Part shown: one piece after another, positions 1 through 8,078 of the stretch
Layout of the letters: each line of letters opens with the position of its first letter
How positions within the stretch are numbered: the stretch's first letter is position 1
DNA from: Desulfurellales bacterium
GTDB taxonomy: Bacteria; Campylobacterota_A; Desulfurellia; Desulfurellales; Hippeaceae
NCBI GenBank assembly: GCA_027035575.1
Contig: JALVUQ010000053.1
Span: forward strand, 1 to 41,415
Length of the DNA stretch: 41,415 nucleotides
Direction: 5' to 3'
Program-made: the position numbers and the translations under genes
The notes under the pieces: generated by a model
The model's database searches: none
The model's input: the letters and a program-made list of their open reading frames with translations, nothing else
What the model was told of the DNA's origin: nothing

Positions 1-534
1 GGCTCTTCTTTGAGCGGTTTAACCTCTATGAGAATAAAGAGAGAGTTTTATATACGCCCGGTCTGTTTTCTAAAAAAAAGCGAGATACTGGACTATCTGA
101 ACGAACAGGGCATAGCCTTTAGGGTTGACAAAAGCAATAAAGATACAAATTTTGTCAGAAATAAAATCAGACTTGAGCTTATAAGCCTTATGAAAGAATT
201 TAATCCGAATATTGTAGATACTATTTTTAGAGAGGTGGATGTTTTAAAGCAGGAGGATGACTATCTAAATAGTATGGCACTGCTTGAGACGGTTAAACAC
301 GTTGTATTTGTAGGTAAAAAAGCCGTTATAGACACAGCGCATATAAACAACTTGGCTCTAAAAAGGAGGGTTATCTCCATCGTTTGCAAAAAATTGACAA
401 ATTCTGACTACTCGTTGAGTTTTGAAAATATAAACAGAATAGCCTCTCTAAACGATGGCAGCAAAATTGTTGTATTAAGAAAACTGTTTAAGGCGTATTT
501 GCAGGGTAAAAAGCTAATCATAGAAGCATTATGA
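1..534 (+). CDS. tilS: tRNA(Ile)-lysidine synthase, C-terminal part (5' end outside window)
   Basis: The reading frame is open from the first base, so the gene enters from the left and only its last 177 codons are present. TilS is the cytoplasmic enzyme that ligates lysine to C34 of the minor tRNA-Ile(CAU), turning an AUG reader into an AUA reader. The visible part starts in the segment GSSLSGLTSM, which fits the 'RGSG..GL.GM' region. It continues with the RP-(x)n-KSEI-x-DYL helix and DKSNKDTNFVRNKIR, matching the 'DxSNxDxxYxRNxIR' family motif. The N-terminal PP-loop (SGGxDS) is off the window. The remaining sequence is a short, poorly conserved tail. The stop overlaps the prmC start by 4 bases (ATGA), so the two are probably translationally coupled. 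A TTG at base 10 is in frame but is internal, not the true start. Confidence 0.85.
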   Translation, partial: GSSLSGLTSMRIKREFYIRPVCFLKKSEILDYLNEQGIAFRVDKSNKDTNFVRNKIRLELISLMKEFNPNIVDTIFREVDVLKQEDDYLNSMALLETVKHVVFVGKKAVIDTAHINNLALKRRVISIVCKKLTNSDYSLSFENINRIASLNDGSKIVVLRKLFKAYLQGKKLIIEAL

Positions 535-1337
535 ATGTAAGGCAAGCTCTATCCAAAACGATAGAAAGACTTAAAAATAAAAATATAAAAACAGCTTCTC
601 TTGATGCCATAATAATTTTAAAAGAGGCACTTAACAAAGACGATATCTTTATACTTTCCAACCCGGATTATGAGCTTTCGAAAGATGAGGCTGAAAAAAC
701 GGAAGCGTTTGCGGCAATGAGAGAAAAGCTGTATCCTATGGGCTATATTAGAGGCAAGAAAGAGTTTTATTCGTTTGATTTTTTTGTAAATGATGATGTT
801 CTGATTCCGCGCCCCGAGACAGAAATGCTTGTGGATAAGGTGCTGGAGTTGGCAAAATTTATTAACAAACCTGTAATCGTTGATGTGGGAACGGGAAGCG
901 GATGCATAGCCGTCAGTGTGGCAAAGTTTTTAAGTGATGCCCTTATTATTGCAAGCGACATATCTTACAAGGCTTTGATTGTTGCCAAAAAAAACTCTGA
1001 CAATTTAAATGTCGAAATCGAGTTTATCCAAGCAGATATGCTCTCTTTTTTGAAAAATAAGGTGGATATAATTGTGTCCAATCCGCCCTATATCGAAGAG
1101 GGCAGATTTGATACCCTTCAAGAGGATGTTAAATATGAACCCAAAGAAGCTCTTCTTTGTCCTAACGGAACGGATATGATAGAAAAATTGATAAAGGGCT
1201 CGAAAAAACTGTGCAGTTATCTTGTTCTTGAAATAGGTGAAAATCAGGAAAATTTCGTGAAAGGATTTGAGGGTTTTGTAGAAATTCAAAAAGATTTTGC
1301 GAATTTGGCAAGAATGGCTGTTTTTAGGTTTGATTAA
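531..1337 (+). CDS. prmC: Peptide chain release factor N5-glutamine methyltransferase
   Basis: PrmC (HemK) uses S-adenosylmethionine to methylate the Gln of the GGQ motif in release factors RF1 and RF2, which raises termination efficiency. The 268-residue product has the usual length: an N-terminal helical release-factor-binding domain (about 1-85), then a Rossmann methyltransferase. Visible motifs are PRPETE (93-98), the SAM loop VDVGTGSGC (118-126) and the catalytic NPPY (184-187). The ATG overlaps the tilS stop (ATGA). The usual neighbour prfA is not visible; it could lie upstream of tilS. The TAA stop shares bases with the convergent ymdB stop on the other strand, so there is no room for a terminator between them. 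Confidence 0.93.
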   Translation: MNVRQALSKTIERLKNKNIKTASLDAIIILKEALNKDDIFILSNPDYELSKDEAEKTEAFAAMREKLYPMGYIRGKKEFYSFDFFVNDDVLIPRPETEMLVDKVLELAKFINKPVIVDVGTGSGCIAVSVAKFLSDALIIASDISYKALIVAKKNSDNLNVEIEFIQADMLSFLKNKVDIIVSNPPYIEEGRFDTLQEDVKYEPKEALLCPNGTDMIEKLIKGSKKLCSYLVLEIGENQENFVKGFEGFVEIQKDFANLARMAVFRFD

Positions 1338-2128
1338 TCCTTAATCTCTTTTTTTATGCGCTTTATGCTTAGTGCTTTACCGCTTTTTGCATCAATCTCC
1401 ATAACACAGCCTTCTATTTGGATATTTTCCTTACAAACCTTTAAGCGCTGAGGTATATATGTTAAAAATCTCTCCAAAGCTTGCTGTTTTTCAAACCCTA
1501 AAACACCGTTATGGCAGCCCGTCATACCGACATCCGTAATATATGCGCTGCCTTTCGGTAAAATGCGTTCATCTGATGTTTGAACATGGGTGTGCGTTCC
1601 GATAATGGCGCTTAACTTACCGTCAAAATACCATCCGAAAGCCTGCTTTTCACTTGTAGCCTCTGCGTGAAAATCAACGATTTTAATCTCAACATCTCTT
1701 ATTTTGTGTGAATTTAACAAATCTTCAACGGCATAGAACGGGTTGTCAACAGGCATCATAAAAATTCTACCCACGGCATTTATAACGGCTATCTCGATGC
1801 CGTTTATTTTAAAAACCCTGTATCCGACGCCTGGTGATTTGTCGGAGTAGTTTATCGGTCTTATTACTTTTGTCATAGCCTCTATATCTTTAAGGATTTC
1901 GGATTTGTCCCATGTGTGATTTCCAAGTGTTATGGCATCCGCACAAGGCTCAAGTTCGTTATAAACCTTTTTGTTTATACCAAATCCGTCTGCTGCATTT
2001 TCGGCGTTGATTATGGTAAAATCTATATTGAATTCGCTTTTTATGGAGTCGATGTGGGATTTAACGGCTCTTCGTCCGTACCTTCCCACAACGTCTCCTA
2101 TAAAGAGGATGTTTATTTTAGTTTGCAT
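1334..2128 (-). CDS. ymdB: YmdB-family metallophosphoesterase
   Basis: This is a 264-residue metallophosphoesterase of the YmdB/TIGR00282 family; characterised members hydrolyse 2',3'-cyclic nucleotides in the cytoplasm. The dinuclear metal site is complete: Asp12 in GDVVGRYG, Glu43 and Asn44 in NAENAADG, Asn70-His71 in GNHTWD, His154 in FHAEATSEK, and His179/His181 in GTHTHVQTSD. The gene overlaps the 3' end of rny by 11 bases and follows it on the same strand, the same pairing as in Bacillus, where YmdB and RNase Y are functionally linked. This suggests that RNA turnover and cyclic-nucleotide salvage are expressed together here. Family assignment is firm; the physiological substrate is inferred. 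Confidence 0.92.
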   Translation of the reverse strand: MQTKINILFIGDVVGRYGRRAVKSHIDSIKSEFNIDFTIINAENAADGFGINKKVYNELEPCADAITLGNHTWDKSEILKDIEAMTKVIRPINYSDKSPGVGYRVFKINGIEIAVINAVGRIFMMPVDNPFYAVEDLLNSHKIRDVEIKIVDFHAEATSEKQAFGWYFDGKLSAIIGTHTHVQTSDERILPKGSAYITDVGMTGCHNGVLGFEKQQALERFLTYIPQRLKVCKENIQIEGCVMEIDAKSGKALSIKRIKKEIKD

Positions 2129-3680
2129 ACTCTATAGCTCTGTTTTCCCTTATAACAACGACCTTAACCTGCCCGGTATATGATACTTTATCCGATATCT
2201 CCTTTGCTATGTCTCTGGCGAGCATCAGGCTTTGCGTATCGTCAACTATGTTGTGTTCCACTATAACTCTCAGCTCTCTTCCGGCTTGTATTGCGTATGA
2301 CTCCTTAACTCCGTCTTTTGTCTTTGCTATATCTTCAAGCTCCTCAAGCCTTTTAATGTAATTTTCCAATTTTTCTCTTCTTGCACCGGGTCTCGCCGCA
2401 CTTAAAGTATCTGCAATAGAGACTAAAATGCTTTCTATACAGGTCGGCTCGACTTCACCGTGGTGAGACATTATGGCATTAATTACACAACTGCTTTCCC
2501 CGTATTTTTTAGCCAATTCGGCTCCTATTTTTGTGTGTGAGCCTTCTATATCCTGGTCAACTGCTTTGCCTATATCGTGCAGCAGACCGGACCTTTTGGC
2601 AAGTTTTATATTAAGTCCAAGTTCTCCCGCCATTATGCCTGCAAGATAAGCAACCTCTATTGAGTGGGAAAGAACGTTCTGTGTATAGCTTGTTCTATAT
2701 TTCAATAAACCGAGGTATTTGATTAATTCCGGATGGATGTTGCCTACATCGAGGTCAAAAACAATCTGCTTGGCTTCTTCCGCTGCTTCCTGATAGAGTT
2801 CCTCCCTTACCTTTTCAACAGTCTCTTCTATCCTTGCAGGATGTATTCTGCCGTCTTTAACCAATTTTTCCAAAGCTATTTTTGCAATCTCTCTTCTTAG
2901 AGGATTGAAACTTGAAATAACAACGACCTCCGGCGTATCGTCTATTATCAAATCCGTTCCGGTTTCTTTTTCAAACGACCTGATATTTCTGCCTTCTCTT
3001 CCTATTATTCTTCCTTTCATCTCGTCGTTAGGCAGCGTAACTGTCGAAACGGTTCTTTCGGCTATGTAGTTACTCGACATACGTTCTATGGTGGCGGAGA
3101 GTATTTCTTGAGACATCTTCTTGGATTCTTCTTTAAGCTCTTCCTCTATGCGTTTTATCTTTGAAGCCGCTTCCCTTTTGGCATCCGCCTCAATTATTCT
3201 GACAAGCTCTTCTTTTGCCTGCTCCTGCGACATATGGCTTATTTGTTCAAGTTTTTTCTTTTCCTGCTCTATAATTTGGTCTATCTCAACCATTTTGTTT
3301 TCAAGTTCTCTTTCTATCTTTGTTATATCTTCCTGCTTTTGGTTTATATTTTCGAGCTTTTCGTCTATATGCATCTGTTTTTTATCCAGACCGGCTTCCT
3401 TTGACTGAAGTCTTTTTTCCCAACTTTGCAGCTCTTTTTTTGACTCTTTTTCAAGCTGTTCTATTTCGTTTTTAGCCTTAATCATATACTCTTTTGCTTC
3501 TATCTCGGCTTGCTTTAGGATGTTGTCTTTTTCCTTTTGTGCATCTTTGATTATGCTTTCGGCATTTTGAGCTGCGTACTCTTTCTTTTTTACAACGAGT
3601 TGATTATAGAGGAATATTCCCGCCATAGCACCGAGAAATATTGACAATATAATCAACAAAATAATTACATAAATACTCAT
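2118..3680 (-). CDS. rny: Ribonuclease Y
   Basis: Ribonuclease Y is a membrane-anchored endoribonuclease that starts mRNA decay. The 520-residue protein shows the full architecture: an N-terminal membrane helix (about 3-25), a long charged coiled coil (about 30-200, rich in K/E/Q), a KH RNA-binding domain with GRIIGREGRNIR, and an HD phosphohydrolase domain with HSIEVAYLAG and GLLHDIGK. The length equals that of typical RNase Y. It starts 3 bases after the ygfA stop and overlaps ymdB, so ygfA-rny-ymdB look like one transcription unit. With an RNase Y present, RNase E may be absent or secondary in this organism; that is inference. Confidence 0.96.
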   Translation of the reverse strand: MSIYVIILLIILSIFLGAMAGIFLYNQLVVKKKEYAAQNAESIIKDAQKEKDNILKQAEIEAKEYMIKAKNEIEQLEKESKKELQSWEKRLQSKEAGLDKKQMHIDEKLENINQKQEDITKIERELENKMVEIDQIIEQEKKKLEQISHMSQEQAKEELVRIIEADAKREAASKIKRIEEELKEESKKMSQEILSATIERMSSNYIAERTVSTVTLPNDEMKGRIIGREGRNIRSFEKETGTDLIIDDTPEVVVISSFNPLRREIAKIALEKLVKDGRIHPARIEETVEKVREELYQEAAEEAKQIVFDLDVGNIHPELIKYLGLLKYRTSYTQNVLSHSIEVAYLAGIMAGELGLNIKLAKRSGLLHDIGKAVDQDIEGSHTKIGAELAKKYGESSCVINAIMSHHGEVEPTCIESILVSIADTLSAARPGARREKLENYIKRLEELEDIAKTKDGVKESYAIQAGRELRVIVEHNIVDDTQSLMLARDIAKEISDKVSYTGQVKVVVIRENRAIEYAN

Positions 3681-3683
3681 ATT

Positions 3684-4214
3684 CTATCTCCTTAGTTTAC
3701 AAACTATACTTCTTTTTTCACTTACAACGTAATCCACAGCTACATCGTGTTTTTCGTTATCGATTTTCTCCGTTATGCAGCAATCAAACGCTACACCTAT
3801 CTTAATTCCTTTAAACTCCTTCAAAAATTTATCATAAAAGCCTTTGCCGTATCCGACTCTGTATCCTCTTTTGTCAAAAGCAATGCCCGGAACAACAACG
3901 GCATCGATTTCTTTTTTTGTTGTTTTCCTGCACATACCAAACGGCTCTTTTATGTTCTTAAAACCTTTTATAAAACCGTTTGTGCTTAAACACATATACA
4001 TAGAATCTCTCTTAACCTTTGGAAAATAGGCAGAATAAAGATACAGGTTGGGATTTACTTCGTTGTTAAACGGCGAGTAGGAAGCGATTTTATCCTGCTT
4101 TTTTACAATATTTTTAATCTTTTTGGATATTATTAAACTCTTGTTCAGAATATATTTTTTATTTAAAGCGCTGCGCTCGTTTTTTAGCTTAGCCCTTAAG
4201 TTTACTTTATCCAT
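3684..4214 (-). CDS. ygfA: 5-formyltetrahydrofolate cyclo-ligase
   Basis: This 176-residue enzyme (MTHFS, YgfA/Fau family) converts 5-formyl-THF to 5,10-methenyl-THF with ATP, returning a storage or inhibitory folate to the one-carbon pool. The C-terminal signature is clear: VVVPGIAFDKRGYRVGYGKGFYDKFL, read in two parts, with the GYGKGFYD loop that binds ATP phosphates and the folate glutamate tail. The N terminus has the basic helix (LRAKLKNERSALNKK) common to the family. A 6S RNA lies just upstream on the same strand, the arrangement known from proteobacteria, where ssrS and ygfA are cotranscribed. The protein is slightly shorter than many homologues but no motif is missing. Confidence 0.92.
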   Translation of the reverse strand: MDKVNLRAKLKNERSALNKKYILNKSLIISKKIKNIVKKQDKIASYSPFNNEVNPNLYLYSAYFPKVKRDSMYMCLSTNGFIKGFKNIKEPFGMCRKTTKKEIDAVVVPGIAFDKRGYRVGYGKGFYDKFLKEFKGIKIGVAFDCCITEKIDNEKHDVAVDYVVSEKRSIVCKLRR

Positions 4215-4240
4215 GCTGCCCTCTTTGTTTATGGCGGATA

Positions 4241-4268
4241 TATATAAAAAAATTACTTAATCCGTCAA
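4241..4268 (-). promoter_or_regulatory. Candidate sigma-70 promoter for ygfA-rny-ymdB
   Basis: On the minus strand a TTGACG (-35, plus-strand bases 4263-4268) is followed after 16 bases by TATATA (-10, 4241-4246), about 30 bases before the ygfA start. It sits between the 6S RNA 3' end and ygfA, so ygfA could be transcribed both by read-through from 6S and from here. The surroundings are AT-rich, which makes chance matches likely. Confidence 0.4.
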
Positions 4269-4280
4269 TATATATTAAAG

Positions 4281-4463
4281 ACCCCAGAGCACCGTGTGCA
4301 GAATTTTTCCTAGAACCTAACAACGAAAGGTGGGAGCGTCATTAGGGCGACTGCACATCCTTTATTTTCGAAAAAGGCCCATCAGTCTAAAACCCTACAA
4401 TCAGCCCCCCATTGTCAGGTGTTGGCTCTAAGGAAAAAAGTACATCACGGGTGCGCCAGGGTA
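4281..4463 (-). ncRNA. ssrS: 6S RNA
   Basis: This gene-free stretch of about 183 bases can fold into one long, interrupted hairpin, the shape of 6S RNA. Reading the minus strand, the 5' end ACCCTGGCGCACCCGTG pairs with the 3' end CACGGTGCTCTGGGGT with only one mismatch and one bulge. Further in, CCTTAGAGCC pairs with GGTTCTAGG, leaving an open central region and an apical arm. Length (E. coli 184 nt), shape and position directly upstream of ygfA all agree. 6S RNA mimics an open promoter and sequesters housekeeping RNA polymerase in stationary phase. It begins about 8 bases after the stop of the preceding glutamate synthase gene, so its promoter would have to lie inside that coding sequence. 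End positions are approximate. Confidence 0.85.
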
Positions 4464-4471
4464 CACATTAA

Positions 4472-5218
4472 CTACGGTCCGGGAATGTAAAGGTCTCCGT
4501 AAGGCCTTGAGGTCTTAGGCTGCACCTTTACGAACCCTTCGTCCATAACTCTATTATAGTCAATTTTAAAAATTTTGCAAAATTCTTTTACGTTTTTTGA
4601 GATGTTTTTTATGTCTTCTTTGCTCGGTTCTACCGTTTCGGCTTCACTCCAAAGCATATCCTCGTTGAGTTTTCCTCTGATAAATATGGCTCCGCCGTGC
4701 ATACCCGTAGCAAGATAGTGCCCTGTGAGAGGTTTTTTCTTGCTTTGTGTCAATCCGAGCAGTATCAAGGTTCCCCCAGCCATATATTCACCCATAAAGG
4801 CTCCGCTGCACCCCCCTATCACAACCGTTGGGTTCATATCCTTATAGGCTTTCATATGGATGCAGGCTCTATATCCTGCATCTTTTTCCACATATATCGA
4901 ACCGCCCCTCATACTATATGCAAGAACATCCCCCACACTGCCGTGGACTATTATCGTTCCGCCGTTCATTGTGTTTCCCACACCGTCTTGTGCATTGTCG
5001 TGAACAACTATTTTCGGTCCGTTCATAAAAGCACCCAGGTCGTTACCCGGAACACCGTTTATGGTTATCGTTATGTCCGGTTCCGATATCCCGCATCCTA
5101 TGTAGTACTGCCCGCATACGTTATCCACAATCAAATCCCTTTTATGATTTCTTATGGCGTCTCTTATGGTTTCGTTCAGTTTTCTGTAGTAAATATCTTT
5201 AGCATCTATTTCATACAT
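4472..5218 (-). CDS. Glutamate synthase, GXGXG-domain subunit (GltB3-like)
   Basis: This 248-residue protein corresponds to the C-terminal GXGXG beta-helix domain of bacterial glutamate synthase large subunit, here a separate polypeptide as in archaea. Repeated Gly-rich turns are visible: YYIGCGISEP, NTMNGGTIIVHG, YSMRGGSIYVEKDAG, EYMAGGTLILLG and GMHGGAIFIRG. The domain is structural and holds the channel between the glutaminase and FMN sites. It is the last gene of the five-gene cluster, starting 15 bases after the amidotransferase stop, and its stop lies just before 6S RNA. A related beta-helix occurs in formylmethanofuran dehydrogenase subunit C, but the neighbouring glutaminase and FMN genes settle the assignment. 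Confidence 0.88.
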   Translation of the reverse strand: MYEIDAKDIYYRKLNETIRDAIRNHKRDLIVDNVCGQYYIGCGISEPDITITINGVPGNDLGAFMNGPKIVVHDNAQDGVGNTMNGGTIIVHGSVGDVLAYSMRGGSIYVEKDAGYRACIHMKAYKDMNPTVVIGGCSGAFMGEYMAGGTLILLGLTQSKKKPLTGHYLATGMHGGAIFIRGKLNEDMLWSEAETVEPSKEDIKNISKNVKEFCKIFKIDYNRVMDEGFVKVQPKTSRPYGDLYIPGP

Positions 5219-5233
5219 CTAAAGCTCCTTAAT

Positions 5234-6340
5234 CTATCCGTAAACTTTTTTGTAAGCCTCTTCGTTAAGTTTGACTATTATCGGCTCACCGGCTTCAGGC
5301 ATCCACACTTCATCAAGATTCTTTGCAACATACCTGATAGCCGACTCCTCGCTTGCCATAAAAACGGTGTTTCCTTTTCTTGCAGCAACAAGGGGTCTTA
5401 GTTTTATTCTGTCGTTGAGACCAAACATACCTCCTCTGAATCCCACTATGATTGAAAAAGGACCGTTTAACAAAGCCCCTCCGTAAATCATTCTCAATGT
5501 TGTATAGAGGTTACGCTTTTCATCATCCATTTTTTTTATCTCGCTCCAAAGAGGCGGCGAAAATATTTTTGCTACGAGTTCAAACGGCAAATTGTGTCTT
5601 CTTGCGAGTAAATCCAACAGATACGCTATAACCTCCGTATCTGTTTTTTGAGTACATTTGTATTCGTACATCTCAAGGTATCTTTTATTTGCACCATAGG
5701 ACGATATTTCTCCGTTGTGCACTACAGACCACCCCAAAAGTGAAAACGGATGTGCTCCGCCCCACCAGCCGGGTGTATTTGTCGGGAAGCGGTTATGAGC
5801 TGTCCAGCAAAAAGCTTTGTATTCGTCAACTCTGAAGAAGTTCGCTATATCATCCGGAAACCCTACACCTTTAAACACGCCCATATTTTTACCGCTTGAA
5901 ACGACAAAAGCACCGTCTATCTTTTCATTTATATACATAACGAGCTTGACTATAAACTCGTCTTCTTCGTCTGTTCTAAACTCTTCGCTTTCTACCTTTG
6001 TGCTCTGTTCCCTAGGTTTAACAAAATATACGAAGAAAATAGGTCTTTTCTTTTTTATGGGCCTTGTCGGCATACCGCCGTGCTGCTCGATATGCAGTTT
6101 TCTGTCGAGATACTCTTCGGTTATTTTTCTTGCCTGTTCGTCGTCATACATAATATGCAGCGCATAAAAATCCTTAAAGTCGGGATATATGCCGTATGCT
6201 GCAAAACCGGCGCCGAGACCGTTTCCTCTGTCCTTCATAAGTGTAATGGAATCAACAATATCTATGCCGGAAATTAAGGAGCCGTCGGTGTTGATAAAAC
6301 CGGCGACACCGCACCCCGATATATCTTTAGAAAGTTCCAT
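5234..6340 (-). CDS. Glutamate synthase, class II glutamine amidotransferase subunit (GltB1-like)
   Basis: This 368-residue Ntn-hydrolase corresponds to the N-terminal glutaminase domain of glutamate synthase. It releases ammonia from glutamine and passes it to the FMN subunit. The nucleophile is Cys10 in SGCGVAGFI; as Cys must be N-terminal to act, the first nine residues should be removed as a propeptide. Other matching features are [13 protein letters not shown], the oxyanion/substrate segment [18 protein letters not shown], and [14 protein letters not shown]. The C-terminal [21 protein letters not shown] also fits the family. It lies 14 bases after the flavoprotein gene and 15 before the GXGXG gene. 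A stand-alone amidophosphoribosyltransferase is excluded because no PRTase domain follows. Confidence 0.9.
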   Translation of the reverse strand: MELSKDISGCGVAGFINTDGSLISGIDIVDSITLMKDRGNGLGAGFAAYGIYPDFKDFYALHIMYDDEQARKITEEYLDRKLHIEQHGGMPTRPIKKKRPIFFVYFVKPREQSTKVESEEFRTDEEDEFIVKLVMYINEKIDGAFVVSSGKNMGVFKGVGFPDDIANFFRVDEYKAFCWTAHNRFPTNTPGWWGGAHPFSLLGWSVVHNGEISSYGANKRYLEMYEYKCTQKTDTEVIAYLLDLLARRHNLPFELVAKIFSPPLWSEIKKMDDEKRNLYTTLRMIYGGALLNGPFSIIVGFRGGMFGLNDRIKLRPLVAARKGNTVFMASEESAIRYVAKNLDEVWMPEAGEPIIVKLNEEAYKKVYG

Positions 6341-6354
6341 AAGCTCTCCCGTAA

Positions 6355-7614
6355 TTATTTTATTTTTCTGTCAAAGCGCAAAATTCTAAACGCTTTGGAG
6401 AAGTATTGCCAACCGAAATCGCTGTTTAGGAATGTGTCTTTAAGCCACGACACATCAAACCTGTTTTGTATCATCCAGTTAAACATACCAGCCTTTTCTA
6501 TATTCCCGACAAGAATCATTCCTATAAGTTTGTTGTCGTCTATGATAAATTTTCTGTATTCTCCATCCTTTTTTATTTTGAGTGTCTCCAGTTTATCGGT
6601 ATCAACGATTCCCATAGATATAAAACTGACTTTTCCTATTGTAATGGAGTTTGTCGGAAAACCTCCGCTGTATTTGACATTCTCTCCTTCTATATTTAAG
6701 CCTGCGATTCTTCCCTGTCTTGCAGCCAGAGGCAGTATGGGGATGGGTCTTTTTTGAGAAATGACTATATCGTAGGCTTCCGTTACGTCTCCTGCCGCAT
6801 AAATCGTGTCTATGTTTGTCTGCATATAGTCGTTAACGATTATACCCTTGTTTGTTTCTATACCGGATTCACTTGTAAATTCGAGATTCGGTTTTACACC
6901 CACAGAAACTATAACGGCATCGGTATCTATTGATTTGCCGCTTGATAAAACCGCTTTTTTAACCCTCTTGTCTCCGTCGAGTTTTACGACGGAATCGCCC
7001 AAAATCAACTTAACGCCCAAGCTTTTTAGTTCTTTGTGTATGTATTCTGCTCCCGTATCGTCCAATACGGGAAACAAAACCCTCTTCATCAACTCGACAA
7101 GCGTGACTTTAACCCCATGTTTGGCGAGTTTTTCGGCAATTTTACTGCCTATCAATCCGCCGCCGACAACAACACACTTTTTTATGTTTTTAAGGTCTTT
7201 TTTTAGCCTATCCGCCGCTTTTATATTTGTTAAGGTATGCACACCCTCAAGCTCCGTACCCTCCATTTTGGGTATAAAAGGTTTCCCGCCGGCTGTAATT
7301 ATCAGCTTATCGTACGGTATTTTTTCATCGTTTTCTAATTTTACATACCTATTTTGGGATGAAATACCAACAACCTTTTTACCCAAAACGGTTGTTACCT
7401 TATTTTTTTCGTAAAAATTTCTGCTTCTGTAGTAAAATCTCTCATCCGACCTGCTTATATCTCCTACGACAAGATTCGGCAAAAGCGGGTGTGAGTATGC
7501 TCTGCTTTGCTCGTCTGAGACCACAACTACCTGTGATATTTTATCTTTTTCTCTTATTGCCTCTATCGCATTAACGCAAGCAACGGAATTTCCTATAATT
7601 ACTATTTTCATCAA
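6355..7614 (-). CDS. FAD/NAD(P)-binding oxidoreductase of the glutamate synthase cluster
   Basis: This is a 419-residue pyridine-nucleotide-disulfide-reductase-fold flavoprotein of the NirB/NADH:rubredoxin reductase type. The N-terminal FAD site is slightly atypical ([13 protein letters not shown] instead of GxGxxG). The NAD site [20 protein letters not shown] (about 147-166) is canonical, and the second FAD motif [10 protein letters not shown] is present. No redox-active Cys pair is visible, so it is not a disulfide reductase. Set between the ferredoxin and glutaminase genes of a glutamate synthase operon, it most likely passes electrons from NAD(P)H through the ferredoxin to the FMN subunit, in place of GltD. 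Family is sure; role is inferred from context. Confidence 0.85.
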   Translation of the reverse strand: MMKIVIIGNSVACVNAIEAIREKDKISQVVVVSDEQSRAYSHPLLPNLVVGDISRSDERFYYRSRNFYEKNKVTTVLGKKVVGISSQNRYVKLENDEKIPYDKLIITAGGKPFIPKMEGTELEGVHTLTNIKAADRLKKDLKNIKKCVVVGGGLIGSKIAEKLAKHGVKVTLVELMKRVLFPVLDDTGAEYIHKELKSLGVKLILGDSVVKLDGDKRVKKAVLSSGKSIDTDAVIVSVGVKPNLEFTSESGIETNKGIIVNDYMQTNIDTIYAAGDVTEAYDIVISQKRPIPILPLAARQGRIAGLNIEGENVKYSGGFPTNSITIGKVSFISMGIVDTDKLETLKIKKDGEYRKFIIDDNKLIGMILVGNIEKAGMFNWMIQNRFDVSWLKDTFLNSDFGWQYFSKAFRILRFDRKIK

Positions 7615-7625
7615 TATTCCCCTTT

Positions 7626-8066
7626 TTAAACTTCTTCAAACATCAGAGCATTATTTGGACAGGCTTCAACACAAGCAGGGGTTTCTCTGTCGGGGCATAA
7701 ATCGCACTTTGTTGACAATCCCCACACTTCCCTTCTTTCGTCTTTTTTTATAACACCGTAAGGGCAAGCCATAATGCACATCCAGCACCCCACGCATTTA
7801 TCTTCGTTTACAACAACATAACCCCTCTCATCCCTGTGCATAGCGCCGGTTTGACAGGCTTCTATGCACGGCGCATCGTCGCAATGTCTGCACATAACCG
7901 AATACGAAAGCGGATAGTTAAACTCCGCAGAGCAGCGCGCTATGGGTTTTGTTTCCCTTTTAAAAGCCTTAATTATATCTTTTGATTGCGAGTGTTCCAC
8001 TATGCAGGCAACCTCGCATAGGTGGCAGTAAACACAACTGTCTTCATATATTTTTACAATTTTCAT
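7626..8066 (-). CDS. Four-cluster 4Fe-4S ferredoxin (DmsB/HycB type)
   Basis: This 146-residue protein has 16 cysteines in the DmsB/HycB/CooF pattern, enough for four [4Fe-4S] clusters. They are C11-x2-C14-x2-C17-x3-C21 near the N terminus, CRHCDDAPCIEAC, CVGCWMCIMACP, and CDLC followed by CVEACP. Such proteins carry electrons between redox subunits. It has no Tat signal or membrane segment, so it should be cytoplasmic. It lies 12 bases after the FMN glutamate synthase subunit and 11 bases before the flavoprotein, which argues that it wires the NAD(P)H dehydrogenase to the synthase. Use by another enzyme cannot be excluded. Confidence 0.9.
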   Translation of the reverse strand: MKIVKIYEDSCVYCHLCEVACIVEHSQSKDIIKAFKRETKPIARCSAEFNYPLSYSVMCRHCDDAPCIEACQTGAMHRDERGYVVVNEDKCVGCWMCIMACPYGVIKKDERREVWGLSTKCDLCPDRETPACVEACPNNALMFEEV

Positions 8067-8078
8067 CTGAAAATCTCC

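Noticed and set aside
4697-5401. A 234-codon open frame on the plus strand.
   Set aside because: It is antisense to two well-supported glutamate synthase genes, has no recognisable motif and has odd Cys/His/Tyr-rich composition.
6848-7414. A 188-codon open frame on the plus strand.
   Set aside because: Antisense to the flavoprotein whose FAD and NAD motifs are clear; no ribosome site or family match.
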